Positions 1-10,104 of a stretch of DNA of 64,000 nt are shown in pieces (the first letter of the stretch is position 1; each line of letters starts with the position of its first letter). Source of the DNA: Mortierella alpina. Its lineage: Eukaryota > Mortierellomycota > Mortierellomycetes > Mortierellales > Mortierellaceae. A program made the translations under genes and the position numbers. The DNA is taken from assembly GCA_029449245.1 (NCBI GenBank), contig JANATF010000012.1, positions 682,001-746,000 of the forward strand, read 5' to 3'. The notes under the pieces were generated by a model. The model made no database searches and was not told the origin of the DNA. It worked only from the letters and a program-made list of their open reading frames with translations.

Positions 1-2264
1 CTCAACTTACTTTTCAGGGATCTCAGTGACAAACTCCAAAGCCTCCTCGACGCCCTCTTCGCCAACCTGACCTCCCGCTTCCACGAATTGAGAGTACGCA
101 TTACGATTGTATCGCAAAACGTAAAAACTGTCATCGCAAGCAATAGTCATCAAATCGCCCGTCTCGGACCAGTAGACCTAGGAGTAATGCAACGACCGGG
201 TCAGCGCGGAAATAAATGAGAGATTTCGGGATGTCGCTGACATGAATGCTTACATTTTTGGGGTTGCAGTCGATGCGGCGAACAGTCAGACCAGTTTCCC
301 AGTCATATAGGTTCAAAAAACTGGCACTCTTAACTCCGAGAAGAGTGCCTCCAAAAATTCCCTCAGCGGAATAGTTGAGTCGGATGAAGTTGGACTTCTC
401 CTTGAAGTTCTTGAACACCTTCACTTTGGAGGTCGATTCGCGGACAGCGTATCTGAGATTGTAAGAGAGATAAGATGAGAACGAACACTTTGCAACTACA
501 GCAACGTGCGGTGCAGAGAAACGATAAAATCCTTACTCGTTGGAATCCAGCGCCCAGACAAATTCCAACCCGCTTCCGAAACTCTTGTTTCTCCAGGCCA
601 AGGCAGTGTAGATGATGTATTCACCGTCACCGCAAACAACAACGAAGCGGCCATTGGGGCTGTGCTGCAAGGTCTGGGGGTATACTTCACAGCTACCAAG
701 GTCCTTGGCAGAGCACGCGATACGTTCGCCATCCTTGATTTCGTCGCCCACACTAGCCTTTACGTTGGCGGTTTGGATGTCATTGTGCTTTGCCCAAATG
801 ATCTTTCCACCGTTGTCCATACTGATAGTCGGCTCCTCGCGACCCAACTAGAATTTGCAAAAACAATGGACAGTCAGTGCTTATATATTCGACATGCCTT
901 ACCCCTCACTTCAATATAACACAGGGCACGATACTGTACCTTGATGACGACGGAACCAAGGTCGAATCCGAGTGCAACATCGTTTGTGGAACGGCGGTAT
1001 GCGATGGCCCAGGCACGGTTCAGACCGTAGTTAAGGGTGTTTTCCAGGCGATATGTGTTGGCATGCCAAATCTTGACGCTGCCATCCTCACTTCCCGAAA
1101 TAATAATAGGCAGCTCTGGGTGGAATACGGCAAAGGTGGCGTTCTGAGTATGTCCCTCGAGAGTTTGGACACAGGTCTTGTTCTGATAGTCCCAGATTTT
1201 GACGAGCTGGTCATCACCGGCAGTGACGAGGTAGGGCTTCTCTCCACCATAGTAGTAATCAACCCAGTTCACACCCTTCTCATGACCTTCCAGAGTGAAG
1301 TTGGCGACGCTTGATCCAAGAGACCATACTTTAACAGTGCGATCCACGCAGGCTGAAGCAAAGGTGTTGGTATCCTTGGGGTTAATGGTCACTGTCATGA
1401 TGAAGTGAGTGTGGCCCTCGAATGTCTATGTACCCAAGCAAAAAATGAAAAGTACAGACCGTGCGGTGAATACGACGTATTAGCTCGTACACTGATGCCA
1501 TCATGGTTTACAGCTGCCCGTCCTTGATATATTCAATTGCCTCACCTGCATGCACTTCCAGTTCTTGTCCCAGTCCCAGAGACGGATCGTCATGTCGTCA
1601 GATCCTGAAAGTACGTAAGGAAGAGTAGGGTGGACAGCGATGCAACGAATATAGTCGCTATGGGCATCCCAGCTATGAACCTTCTCGTGGGTGTTGTAGT
1701 TGAAGACACGAAGCTGCATATCATCTGATCCTGTAATCACGTAGTTCTTGCGAGCGATGAACTTTGCAGCGCGAACTAGGTCGTCAAGGAGGTTAGTTAG
1801 CTTTAAGGATGTACGTGCAACTCCAATGGGCGTCATTTGTAGTTATGTGAACTTGACTGTACCTGGCTGATCTGTCACCTCGAAAGTCTTGACCAAGGCC
1901 TAAAAAATGTGATCGATGAGAACGTGTCAGTCGGGATGCTAATCGAAGAAACCCAAAAAGTAGGAGCAGCAGAATCCTGCACCATGATCGCGCTTCAAGT
2001 ACCTGGTTCTCGTAGTTCCAGATGTATGCGTGGCCATCGTACAAACTAGCCAGGATCCATGGCTCCGTTGGGTGAAAGTCCATAGACTTTACACGCTCAG
2101 AACGGGCGAGGAGTTTTTTCTATTGCGAGCGAATGTTGCATGCGAAATGTACAGTTAAAACCTGGAGACTGAGCTCTTGACGACAAGGCCACCTTGAACA
2201 ACAACCGCGCATTTCGAATAAAGACTTTGTGCGTGGAATCCATACCTTAATCTCTAGTTTCATA
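1..2264 (-). CDS. SEC27: Coatomer subunit beta' (COPI coat, WD40), 3' end beyond window
   Basis: Beta' subunit of the COPI vesicle coat, which drives Golgi-to-ER and intra-Golgi retrieval and binds dilysine cargo through its WD40 propellers. The start is a six-codon exon (2247-2264, MKLEIK) followed by [20 protein letters not shown], the signature N-terminus of this family. Further exons are about 2003-2119, 1863-1899, 1546-1775, 940-1425, ?-847, 254-452 and 11-177. WD repeats are plain ([50 protein letters not shown]), then the second propeller begins. The last visible exon ends at a GTAAGT-type donor at 5-10, so the gene continues left of the window and the C-terminal helical part is not seen. 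All introns found are short. I am confident of the family; small exon-edge errors are possible. Confidence 0.93.
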
Positions 2265-2758
2265 CCCTAGCCAAGTCCAAAATGACGCGAGCCATAACAT
2301 GTTAGTGTCAGGACCTGAGTTGCAGACTTCATCCGTTTGCGCCTGTAATCCCCCATCACGCCATCATCAGCTCCTGGTACTGACACACGCATCTGCAGTT
2401 TCCTGCCGCGTCGTTGTCGAATTGGAGGCCAATGTATAGCGTGAAGTCCCTTCGGCGGGAAGTTTGCATTACCATTTTGAAGACTGAGCTGTGGCAGGCA
2501 ATTGGGTCGAACGCGTTGTCCTGTCGTGTGTGTCTCCAGGGATGGCTTCGTCTGATGAACAGAGAAGAATCAGATTAGGGTGGTAGTAGTAACTCGTCCG
2601 CCGAGGGGATAAAGAGGTGCTGAGAGGAGCGGATGAGGGAAAGCGGTGAGGATAATCAATGGGATGATGAGATGGGCAATGAAGCCTGCTGGCTGTCGTT
2701 CTTCCACGTCACTTTGCTCAAAAAATTGGTGGCTTTATTTCACCGTACAACTGTACAA
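2265..2758. other. Intergenic: SEC27 promoter side and 3' flank of the next gene
   Basis: About 490 bases between the start of SEC27 and the stop of the TMEM229-like gene, both on the minus strand. It should hold the SEC27 promoter and the 3' UTR of the upstream gene. I see no open frame with family signature, no tRNA and no repeat. Confidence 0.6.
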
Positions 2759-3765
2759 CTACGAGCTGGTTAAGATGCTGGCGAGAGAATAGGTAACAGG
2801 CAACACATATGGTAGGATGACGAGTTCAAGAGCAGCGCCCATCATCAGCCAGTGATGAACATAAGCGAGCTTGATCGTGCCATGAAAGAACGCGTCGTAT
2901 CCTAAAGTTCAGAGAACGTGTCAGCAGGATCTGTTGAAGGACAGCTCGACAATACACGTCTACTTTTCGCGAGACCCACCTTTGTAGGTCCAAGCGGCAT
3001 TGTATCCAATCAGGTAGATCAATGTGTAGCTAAGAAACAGAAGAGAGGGCGTATTAAAGGCTAGTTATAAGGGTCGCCGTCGTCTTTCCCATCATGCAAA
3101 TAACGTCGACAGAAGCTGACTTGCCCTTGAATAACCTCCAACAGCCAGATGTTGAGAGGGAACAGCAGAACGCGGAGGAACGTCGAGCTGATGAACGCAT
3201 GGTAGCCGTGGATAAGGATAGGGATATAAAATACGTTCATGATGTACTGGTGCAGAGTCTACATGGCAATCAAGTGTACGCATGAGATGAAAGGTTCTTA
3301 CGCATGAGATGAAAGGTTCTAACGTGCCATATCTAGGCATTGGGCTGCTGAATGTCCGCAAGATCACTTACCGTATGTCCAGGTCGCCCGGCAAAGGGTT
3401 TCACGCTAACAGTGCCATCGGGCGCTTCCACTGTTATCGTGTAGAATGTGTACTCTATATCCGTTTCGAGACAGTCATCGACCAGTACAGAAGTTAGGCT
3501 ACCACATCAATCATGATGTGAAATATGTGGAATATGCGCCAGTGGTCTCCTCTCTCCTACCAGTGCAGCTGAAAAGAGCTGCTCCCACAATGCATTGAAT
3601 CTTGACCGCGAGTGAAGTTGCATGCAGCCATTGAATGACCACCAAAGCAATGAGCACGTATCCCAAGGGAGGAATAGGGTGTGCTTTAGATTTCGGAGGG
3701 GCAGGGGCCTTGAGGAAGGCCCAAGGAGAACTCTTTTGAGTTTTTCTTGAATGAACAGTGGTCAT
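2759..3765 (-). CDS. TMEM229-like small multipass membrane protein
   Basis: Predicted 204-residue membrane protein in five exons: 3561-3765, 3372-3454, 3125-3258, 2980-3029 and 2759-2901; lengths sum to a multiple of three. The N-terminus carries a hydrophobic helix (LGYVLIALVVIQWL), a middle exon gives a short polar loop, and the C-terminal half has several hydrophobic segments. The pattern WLLE-x3-G-Y-x14-W-x-Y-x5-F-x-G-T-I-K-L matches the conserved core of animal TMEM229 (W-x-E, N-x-x-W-x-Y, F-x-G-x-I-x-L-x-Y, W-x3-G). The function of that family is poorly known. The third intron (3030-3124) has a GC donor that the reading frame needs. The second intron (3259-3371) contains a 22-bp tandem duplication. 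Family call is from remembered motif similarity, so moderate. Confidence 0.6.
3278..3321. repeat. 22-bp tandem duplication inside an intron
   Basis: Two adjacent copies of a 22-base unit beginning ACGCATGAGATG (3278-3299 and 3300-3321), differing only at the last base. They lie in an intron of the TMEM229-like gene and do not touch the splice sites. Confidence 0.9.
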
Positions 3766-4243
3766 TGCTTCGCGGCCGAGTGCGGTGAGAAAGAGTGGAG
3801 AGTGGAGAGTGGTGAGTGGAGAGTGGAGAGAAGAATGAAAACTGAAAGAACAGAATACGAGGGACGATATTGTGGAGAGGTGAAATTCAAGGTTGAGTGC
3901 TCAACACCCCCAGTATCTGACATGTGAGATACGCTGTGCGACGGTACCAGCTCTCGGCAAGGCCCTCACTGCATGGAAGGAGATGACAAACCCCAATTGC
4001 TAAATAGGGAAACGAGCGCCATCAAGTTAGAACTTGGAGAGCATAAAAAAGGGGAGCGTGCTCCTGGTGTTGGCACTCGTACACAGACGCGCCAAGCGTG
4101 CATTGGGGAGCAAACCGCCATCCAGGCTTTTCGGCTCTCTTCACCACTAAATCACGTGCACTTCCTTGGAAAAAAAATCAACCCGCCATGCAGTCGCTGA
4201 TTGATCCTCTCTCTCATTCTGACCCAATCCTCAAACTTACACC
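3766..4243. promoter_or_regulatory. Divergent promoter region, TMEM229-like / FKBP
   Basis: Shared 478-base upstream region of two divergently transcribed genes. A GAGAGTG-type purine repeat runs at about 3791-3830, close to the minus-strand start. No clear TATA element was seen near either start. Confidence 0.5.
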
Positions 4244-5810
4244 ATGATTCTCGGCTTTTGGGGTACGGCATGCTTAGCTTGGCTGCGCCCAAAATGGTGG
4301 CGCTTTGCGACAGTCTACATACCAACGACAGGATTGATCCAGTCGTCGCTGTCGCATGAGGACTCGCCAACGCTAACCATGGAGCCTTCAACATTCGATT
4401 ACTTACCGTAGGACTGACCGTGTTCCCTCACAAGACTTACACGCAGATTGTCGACAACTCGTTCAAGTTGACAATGGTATGCATGCAGAGCCAGAAAGTC
4501 GGCGGAAAAGAAAACGGCAGCTTATGACTGACATATCCACCCTCACGTCGATACCATTAGGCTGCTCTGGACGAAGAGACCCGACCAGGTCGCTCGTCCG
4601 TTCGTGTCAGCGTCGATGGACGACCCTATGTCCTTTGCTCGCTGATTGCTGGAAATGTTGACCAGCAGCCCTTGGACCTGGTTTTCACTGAGGGTGAGGA
4701 GATTACAATCTCTGTTTCTGGAGACAAGTGAGTTGACTCATCGACTGTTTTGTGATATGCAAGACCATGCCAATGTTCATGCACGGCGACGGTTACTTAT
4801 ATTGAATCCACAATTGCATCACATTACAGTGTTGTGCACCTCTCAGGAAACTATCTCCCAGAGGAGGCTGGCGCGGATTACGGCGACGAAGACGACATGT
4901 ACGGAGACATTGACGATGAAGACGAGGAGGATGACTCCGAAGAAGGACAAGGCGGTGTTGTGGTCACAAATGGTAATAAGCGTATTGCTGCTCTCTTGGA
5001 AAACGAGGATGAGGACGAAGATTCTGAGGAAGACCCGGATTTTACAGGCGAGGACTCGGAGGAGGAAGATGATGATGAGGATGATGATGAGGATGACACT
5101 CGCGCTGCTGCCGATGATGATGAAGATGATGAAGATGACGACGAGGATGACGAGGATGACGAGGATGACGAGGGCGACGATGAGAGCCCCGAGGACTCTG
5201 AGGAGGAGGAGGAGGAAGAGGAAGAGGAGGAAGTGGTTGTGCCTGCAGTCAAAAAGGCACCCGCCGTCGCCGTACCTTCTGCAAAGAAGCAAAAGGTGTC
5301 CGAAGAAAAGGCCATTCCCATCAAAGCAAAGGAGGAGCCCAAGAAAAAGGATCTGCCCAAGAAAGAGGAACCAAAGAAGGACACCAAAAAGACGCTCCCG
5401 AACGGCTTGATTATCGAAGAGATTAAGCTTGGAGAGGGCGCTCGTGCTAAGGCTGGAAAGAAGATTGGCATGCGATACATCGGTCGGTTGACGAACGGCA
5501 AAGTCTTTGACAAGAACACAAGCGGCAAGCCTTTCAGCTTCAAGCTGGGTAGCGGGGAAGTCATCAAGGGCTGGGACCTCGGTATTCAGGGCATGCAGTT
5601 GGGCGGTGAGCGCCGCCTGACGATCCCAGCGGCTCTAGCGTGAGTGACATGAATGTTACCAAGGCGTTGTAAGCAAGTGTTAGCGCTTGCTTTTTGACTT
5701 ACGTTCCTCTTCCTGTTCTATCCGTTAGTTATGGCTCCCGTGGCGCACCGCCAGATATCCCCGGCAATGCCACCTTGGTCTTTGAGGTCAAGCTAATCAC
5801 GTTGAAGTAG
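4244..5810 (+). CDS. FPR4: Nucleolar FKBP-type peptidyl-prolyl isomerase (FPR3/FPR4 type)
   Basis: 380-residue histone chaperone and prolyl isomerase of the yeast Fpr3/Fpr4 and insect FKBP46 group, expected in the nucleolus and on chromatin. Exons: 4244-4262, 4412-4476, 4561-4727, 4830-5639 and 5729-5810; the sum is in frame. The N-terminal nucleoplasmin-like domain begins [18 protein letters not shown] and runs to about residue 85. A very long Asp/Glu tract, then a Lys-rich tract, follow. The C-terminal FKBP domain shows the [14 protein letters not shown] motif, [36 protein letters not shown] and the terminal FEVKLITLK. The first exon codes for only seven residues. The paralogue (FPR3 or FPR4) cannot be told apart here. 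Confidence 0.92.
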
Positions 5811-6031
5811 AGCATCCCCCCTTCGCCAGCTGCAAGGGTTGAACAAATATATACAAAGTCTGCGGCACTTGCATTTTCCTTTTGACGTCCCACATTTTCC
5901 CATTTTTATTCTTCGCACGCTTGTCAGTCCTTTGTTTTCTTCCACACCCACTATTGCTGAGTTCAAAAATCACTTCGAGCTCGCGTCTTTTTATTTTGCT
6001 CGCCTCTCCTTCACCCTCTCTTCTCTCTACA

Positions 6032-8113
6032 ATGGATCAGTCCTCCTCAGGTAAACAGAAGCCCACTTCGCACTGCATGTCTTTCGCTCCAGCATCCAGT
6101 CTGGCTCGACTGTCCCCGAGTCGAATAGACATTAGCTTTGCATTTCTCGCCTCGGTCTCGTGAGCCAGTCTTCCCAGAGGGCAGCGGACGAAAGCCGACT
6201 TTTCTTCAAAGAACAAGCTTGACACGCCAACCTAGAAACGAGGCAGTGCAGGATAGCAGACAGTAGCTGACGAATGGACCCCGCCAAGTTACCTCATGGA
6301 AGCATACCATCTCTTGATAACCTATTTCTTCTTCGGATTAACCCCAATGAGAACAAAACTGGACTTTCAGGAGCGCGTTTCCTTGTCTGATCTTGCGTGC
6401 TCGGACCAACTGGAGGGAATGGAGGGATTGGAGGGATTGGAGGAAGGCTTGAAGAAACGAACGAATTGAAGCTCAAGGTGCTGAAGCTCTCTTTTTGTCT
6501 CTCCATCCATCCATCTATGTCCATAGCGAACGTCGACATCAAGAAGAAGCAACAGCAGGAAGCCCCAACACCCCAGAACACGCCCATTTTCGCCAACCCC
6601 ATCAACTCGTCCGCAAGAACCTCAGACTCCGTCGCTAAAGATATGGAAACCATTCAGACCCCAGGTAAATCAGTACTTCACCTTTATCATCCGGAAGCAC
6701 GATTACACTCGATGGCGCGTGCATGCGCGTATGCACACTGAAGGCGACAGGGGTGTGGAGGTTGTGCTATCTGACTTGAATCTTTTTTTTTTTTTTTTTT
6801 TTTGTTGGGGGATACTTCAATATTTATTTTCTTTTTTCTTCTTTTTGAGTTGCGACGGGAACGCGTTCATTGCCAGCCAGTTTGTATATACTTTTGTTAA
6901 CGTTAATGTACTCTACGGATAATAATAGGCGCTCGCGACTCACTCCTCGCCAACAACCCTCAGCTCATGGCAATGTTGCAGGGCCGTCTCGGCGGCTTGG
7001 TCGGTGCCCCATCGGCTTACCTCCAGACCTTGCACCCAGATGTCCGTCGCCGTGTCAAGGGTTTGAAGTCGCTCCAGCACAAGCATTCGGCGCTCGAGAT
7101 TGAATTCCAGAAGGAGATCTTGACCTTGGAGAAGAAGTACCTAGAGCTGTACACTCCTCTTTACCAAAAGCGTGCCGAGTTTGTCAGCGGAAAGACCGAG
7201 CCCACCGATGCCGAGGTCGAAGACGGTGTCAGCGAGGACGAGGACGACGAGGACGAGGAGAAGGAGGACGACGACGACGAGAAAGAGGCCGAGAAGGCTG
7301 AGGGTAAGAGCGACACCTTCGTTATCTTGTTTTTTTTTTTTTTTTTTGGTGGGTGTTCTTCCAATTGCACTCGACGAGTTGATGTTAACGAATGCTTGCC
7401 TTCCTCTTTATTTCTAAATAGGTATCCCCGAGTTCTGGCTCACGGTCTTGAAGAACCATCCTCAGATTGACGACCTTGTCACAGAGAAGGATGCAGAGGC
7501 GTTGAAGCACTTGGTTGATATCCGCATGTCCTATTTTGACAAGCCTGGATTCCGCCTCGATTTCGAATTCTCGCCCAACGACTTTTTCAGCAACACCATC
7601 TTGACCAAGACCTACTTTTACAATGAGACCCCTGGATACGGTGGCGATTTCATGTACGACCACGCTGAGGGCACTAAGATCGAGTGGAAGGAGGGCAAGG
7701 ATCTCTCGATCACTGTCGAGACCAAGAAGCAGCGCCACAAGGGAACTAACAAGACACGTGTGGTCAAGAAGACTGTCCCAGCCGAGACCTTCTTCTCCTT
7801 CTTCACCCCTCCAGTTGCACCCGAGGGTGAGGACGCCGAGGATGTGGATGATGACATTGAGGACATTGACCAGAGACTCGAGGCCGACTATGGTCTGGGC
7901 GAGGAGCTCAAGGACAACGTGATCCCCCGCGCCGTGGACTGGTTCACTGGCAAGGCTCTTCAGTACCAGGACAACGATGACCAGTACGATGACGACTTTG
8001 AGTACGATGACGAAGAAGAGGACGAGGATGAGGACGAGGACGAGGACGATGATGATGATGATGACGAGCAGCCTGCCAAGGGCGAGAAGGCTCCCGAGTG
8101 CAAACAGCAATAA
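6032..8113 (+). CDS. NAP1: Nucleosome assembly protein NAP1
   Basis: 407-residue H2A-H2B chaperone for nucleosome assembly and histone import. Exons 6032-6050, 6527-6664, 6929-7303 and 7422-8113 join in frame. The NAP fold is clear: the long dimerisation helix (RRVKGLKSLQHKHSALEIEF, KKYLELYTPLYQKR), an acidic insertion interrupted by an intron, GIPEFWLTVLKNHPQI, YFDKPGFRLDFEFSPNDFF and FSFFTPP. An acidic C-terminal tail (D/E runs) ends just before EKAPECKQQ. Unlike many NAP1 proteins there is no clear prenylation box; the end reads CKQQ, which has Cys at -4 but lacks the usual aliphatic residues. Two introns contain oligo(dT) runs of 21 and 18. A (GAAC)n run and AATAAA (8162) follow the stop. 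Confidence 0.95.
6783..6803. repeat. T21 homopolymer in NAP1 intron 2
   Basis: Uninterrupted run of 21 T on the sense strand, about 125 bases before the intron's AG acceptor; too far upstream to be the main polypyrimidine tract. No flanking direct repeat that would mark an inserted poly(A) tail was seen. Confidence 0.9.
7330..7347. repeat. T18 homopolymer in NAP1 intron 3
   Basis: Uninterrupted run of 18 T on the sense strand within the intron 7304-7421. No target-site-like duplication flanks it. Confidence 0.9.
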
Positions 8114-8438
8114 ATCAAGACCCCGTCGCATTCTTTGAGCGATTAGAGCGAACGAACGAACGAATAAACTTGTTATTCAGCAACTATGAATCTTTAGACT
8201 GGGTTACTAGTATGACCCATTAGACTATGCCATCTCGTGCGCTGACACCCTGCCCCCAAAGCAAACTACTTTGAGTGCCGATGATAGAGAATGCTATGAA
8301 AAAAGAACATCAAAACCACCCGCAAGAAGCAGGATCACCTAGGCGCACAAAAAATCACAAAACACACACACACGCACATAAAAGTAAAAATCGCCTTACT
8401 CGTTTCCATCCTTCAGGGCCCAAAAACGCGTTGGTTTT
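8114..8438. other. Convergent 3' spacer, NAP1 / SR protein
   Basis: 325 bases between two stop codons facing each other. It carries a short (GAAC)n run (about 8147-8162), AATAAA for NAP1 and a CA-rich stretch near 8360. No gene seen. Confidence 0.6.
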
Positions 8439-9782
8439 TTAACGGGCCTCAGGAGAAATGGATCTTTTCTCTGCATTCGAGTCACGACGGCGATTGGCGG
8501 GACTGATGGAAGAACGACGTTCGCCCGAAGTGGCGGCAGGCGAGCGCTCCCGGTTGCCACCAGCACGACGATCCTCCGATCCGTTTCCTTCTTCAGCCCG
8601 ACGGGGCTCATCTCGGCGGTCTCTTCCTCCTGCGCCACGGTCCTCGCCTCGTCCCTGTCGACCCTCACCACCACGGCGGTCATCAGCTCCTCTATCACGA
8701 CGAGCATCGCGGTCGTCTCCTCCTCGCTGGGGCGACGAACGGCGATCAAAGCGCTCACGGTCTCGGAAATCACGGCGTGGGGGAGAGCGGGATCGCGAGT
8801 GGGATCGGTCACGACGACCACCACGAGGGGATCGGGATCTGATGGAACGTTTACAAAAAAAATCGTGTGAGCGAAGCCCATATGAACCTTGCAGTCCTCT
8901 GTCTGGCCATTACAGCGGAGTAAACAATTACCTTCTGCGGTCGCGATCTGAACGACCACCACGACCACCAGCGCCTCCTCCTCCTCCAGCTCCACCCCCA
9001 CCACCACCACCACCTCCTCCTCCTCCGCGGCAGTCGCGAGCCCAGTGACCTAACAACAATTAAAAAGTCGAGTGCGTATTCCGGTGATTAGAGGCAGGAT
9101 GACAGTGAAAACAGAGCATGTTGACATGGGTGTTCCTTCACCGTAGAGCATACCGTCTTTGCCACACTAATATTGTCAAGCAAAAAAAACAATAACAATG
9201 ATGATTTGTTAGTAATCATTTTTGGTAGAAAGGCCAGCACTATAACTCTCTGCAAGAAACTCTCTGCAAGAAAAAGAAAGGCCGTACCTTGAAGCACTCA
9301 TTTTCTCCAGCACGACGGGTGCTGTTCTTGGCAAACTCGACCACCATAGGGTTGCCATTCACCACATGGCCGTTCAGCTTGCGCGCTGCTTCCTCTGCAT
9401 CACGAGCATCCTATAGTGAAGGGATGGAAGGCGTGATTAGCCACGGATCACCCTTAGTGTTCAATTTCAAAAAAGTCTTCTTTCGTAGCTCGATTAGTCA
9501 TATTCATGGGCAGTACCTCATACTCCACGAATCCAAATCCCGAGTTGGTTCCTAGTGGTGATGAAAGAAATGAGAGAATAGAATGGTTGTTGGCGAATTG
9601 CTCATCAAAAAAAAAAAAGGCTCCCGATCTCATTGGACTTGGGAGTTCCTTGACTGGGGAGCAAAGCAAGACTTTTTACCTCGCTTAATGTCCAAACGTG
9701 TCACTCGACCATATTTGTTGAAAAGTTCCTCGAGGTCGCGAGAGCGGGTGTCCAGCGAGAGTCGACCTAAGAAGAGAGCCAT
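8439..9782 (-). CDS. SR splicing factor with RRM, CCHC zinc knuckle and RS domain (RSZ/SRSF7 type)
   Basis: 263-residue SR protein, expected to bind exonic enhancers and recruit the spliceosome. Exons: 9680-9782, 9517-9551, 9288-9410, 9154-9166, 8932-9049 and 8439-8838; the sum is in frame. The single RRM begins at residue 2 (ALFLGRLSLDTRSRDLEELF) and includes the RNP1-like GFGFVEYED and a MVVEFAK end. A zinc knuckle C-x2-C-x4-H-x4-C (CFKCGKDGHWARDC) follows, then a long Gly run and an Arg/Ser/Asp-rich tail. This order (RRM, knuckle, RS) is that of plant RSZ proteins and human SRSF7. The 13-base exon codes only for CGKD of the knuckle. The RS tail is in a different frame from a longer overlapping open frame, which is a shadow. 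Confidence 0.88.
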
Positions 9783-10104
9783 TGGTGTTTAAGAGGCACA
9801 AAGGGGGGGAGCGGATGTTGGAGAGGGTGAAGAAGATGAAAGTGAAAGTGAAAGTGAAAGTGGGAGGAGGACATCTCACAACAACAAGTGTCACGGGATC
9901 GATGTGGTTGCTGCATGTCGATGCACAGCTGCAAAAGGGGGGGCGCGCGACCGACGCGGTCTTCGACGCTCTTTTTGATCGATGCAGCATCTCACTACAA
10001 CCAAGGACCACGCGGTTTCGAGACTGCAGGAGAGGTTGCTTATACACCATTCTTTCAGGATGGGGTTTATTAATATCGTAAAGTGCGGGTGGTGGAGAGA
10101 CTTC
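9783..10104. other. Spacer upstream of the SR gene
   Basis: 322 bases between the SR protein start and the carboxylesterase stop. It includes four or five GAAAGT units (about 9838-9865), reading as ACTTTC repeats on the gene's sense strand, probably in its 5' UTR or promoter. No gene seen. Confidence 0.5.

Noticed and set aside
3486-3560. Apparent frameshift between the first two exons of the TMEM229-like gene
   Set aside because: Using the acceptor ATATAG at 3455-3457 in place of the first TAG restores phase, so no disruption is needed.
4843-5292. 149-codon minus-strand frame with many Leu/Ile/Val, looking like a membrane protein
   Set aside because: It is the reverse complement of the Asp/Glu repeat in the FKBP gene; GAT/GAC/GAG codons read backwards give ATC/GTC/CTC. 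A shadow.
4878-5567. 229-codon minus-strand Ser-rich frame
   Set aside because: Same acidic region read in another minus frame; no start context, no introns, no family.
7385-8131. 248-codon minus-strand frame opposite NAP1
   Set aside because: Shadow of the NAP1 coding exon; the hydrophobic runs come from its acidic tail.
8396-9013. 205-codon minus-strand frame overlapping the SR gene
   Set aside because: Out of frame with the RRM and zinc knuckle exons; the RS-rich frame ending at 8439 is the one that joins correctly.
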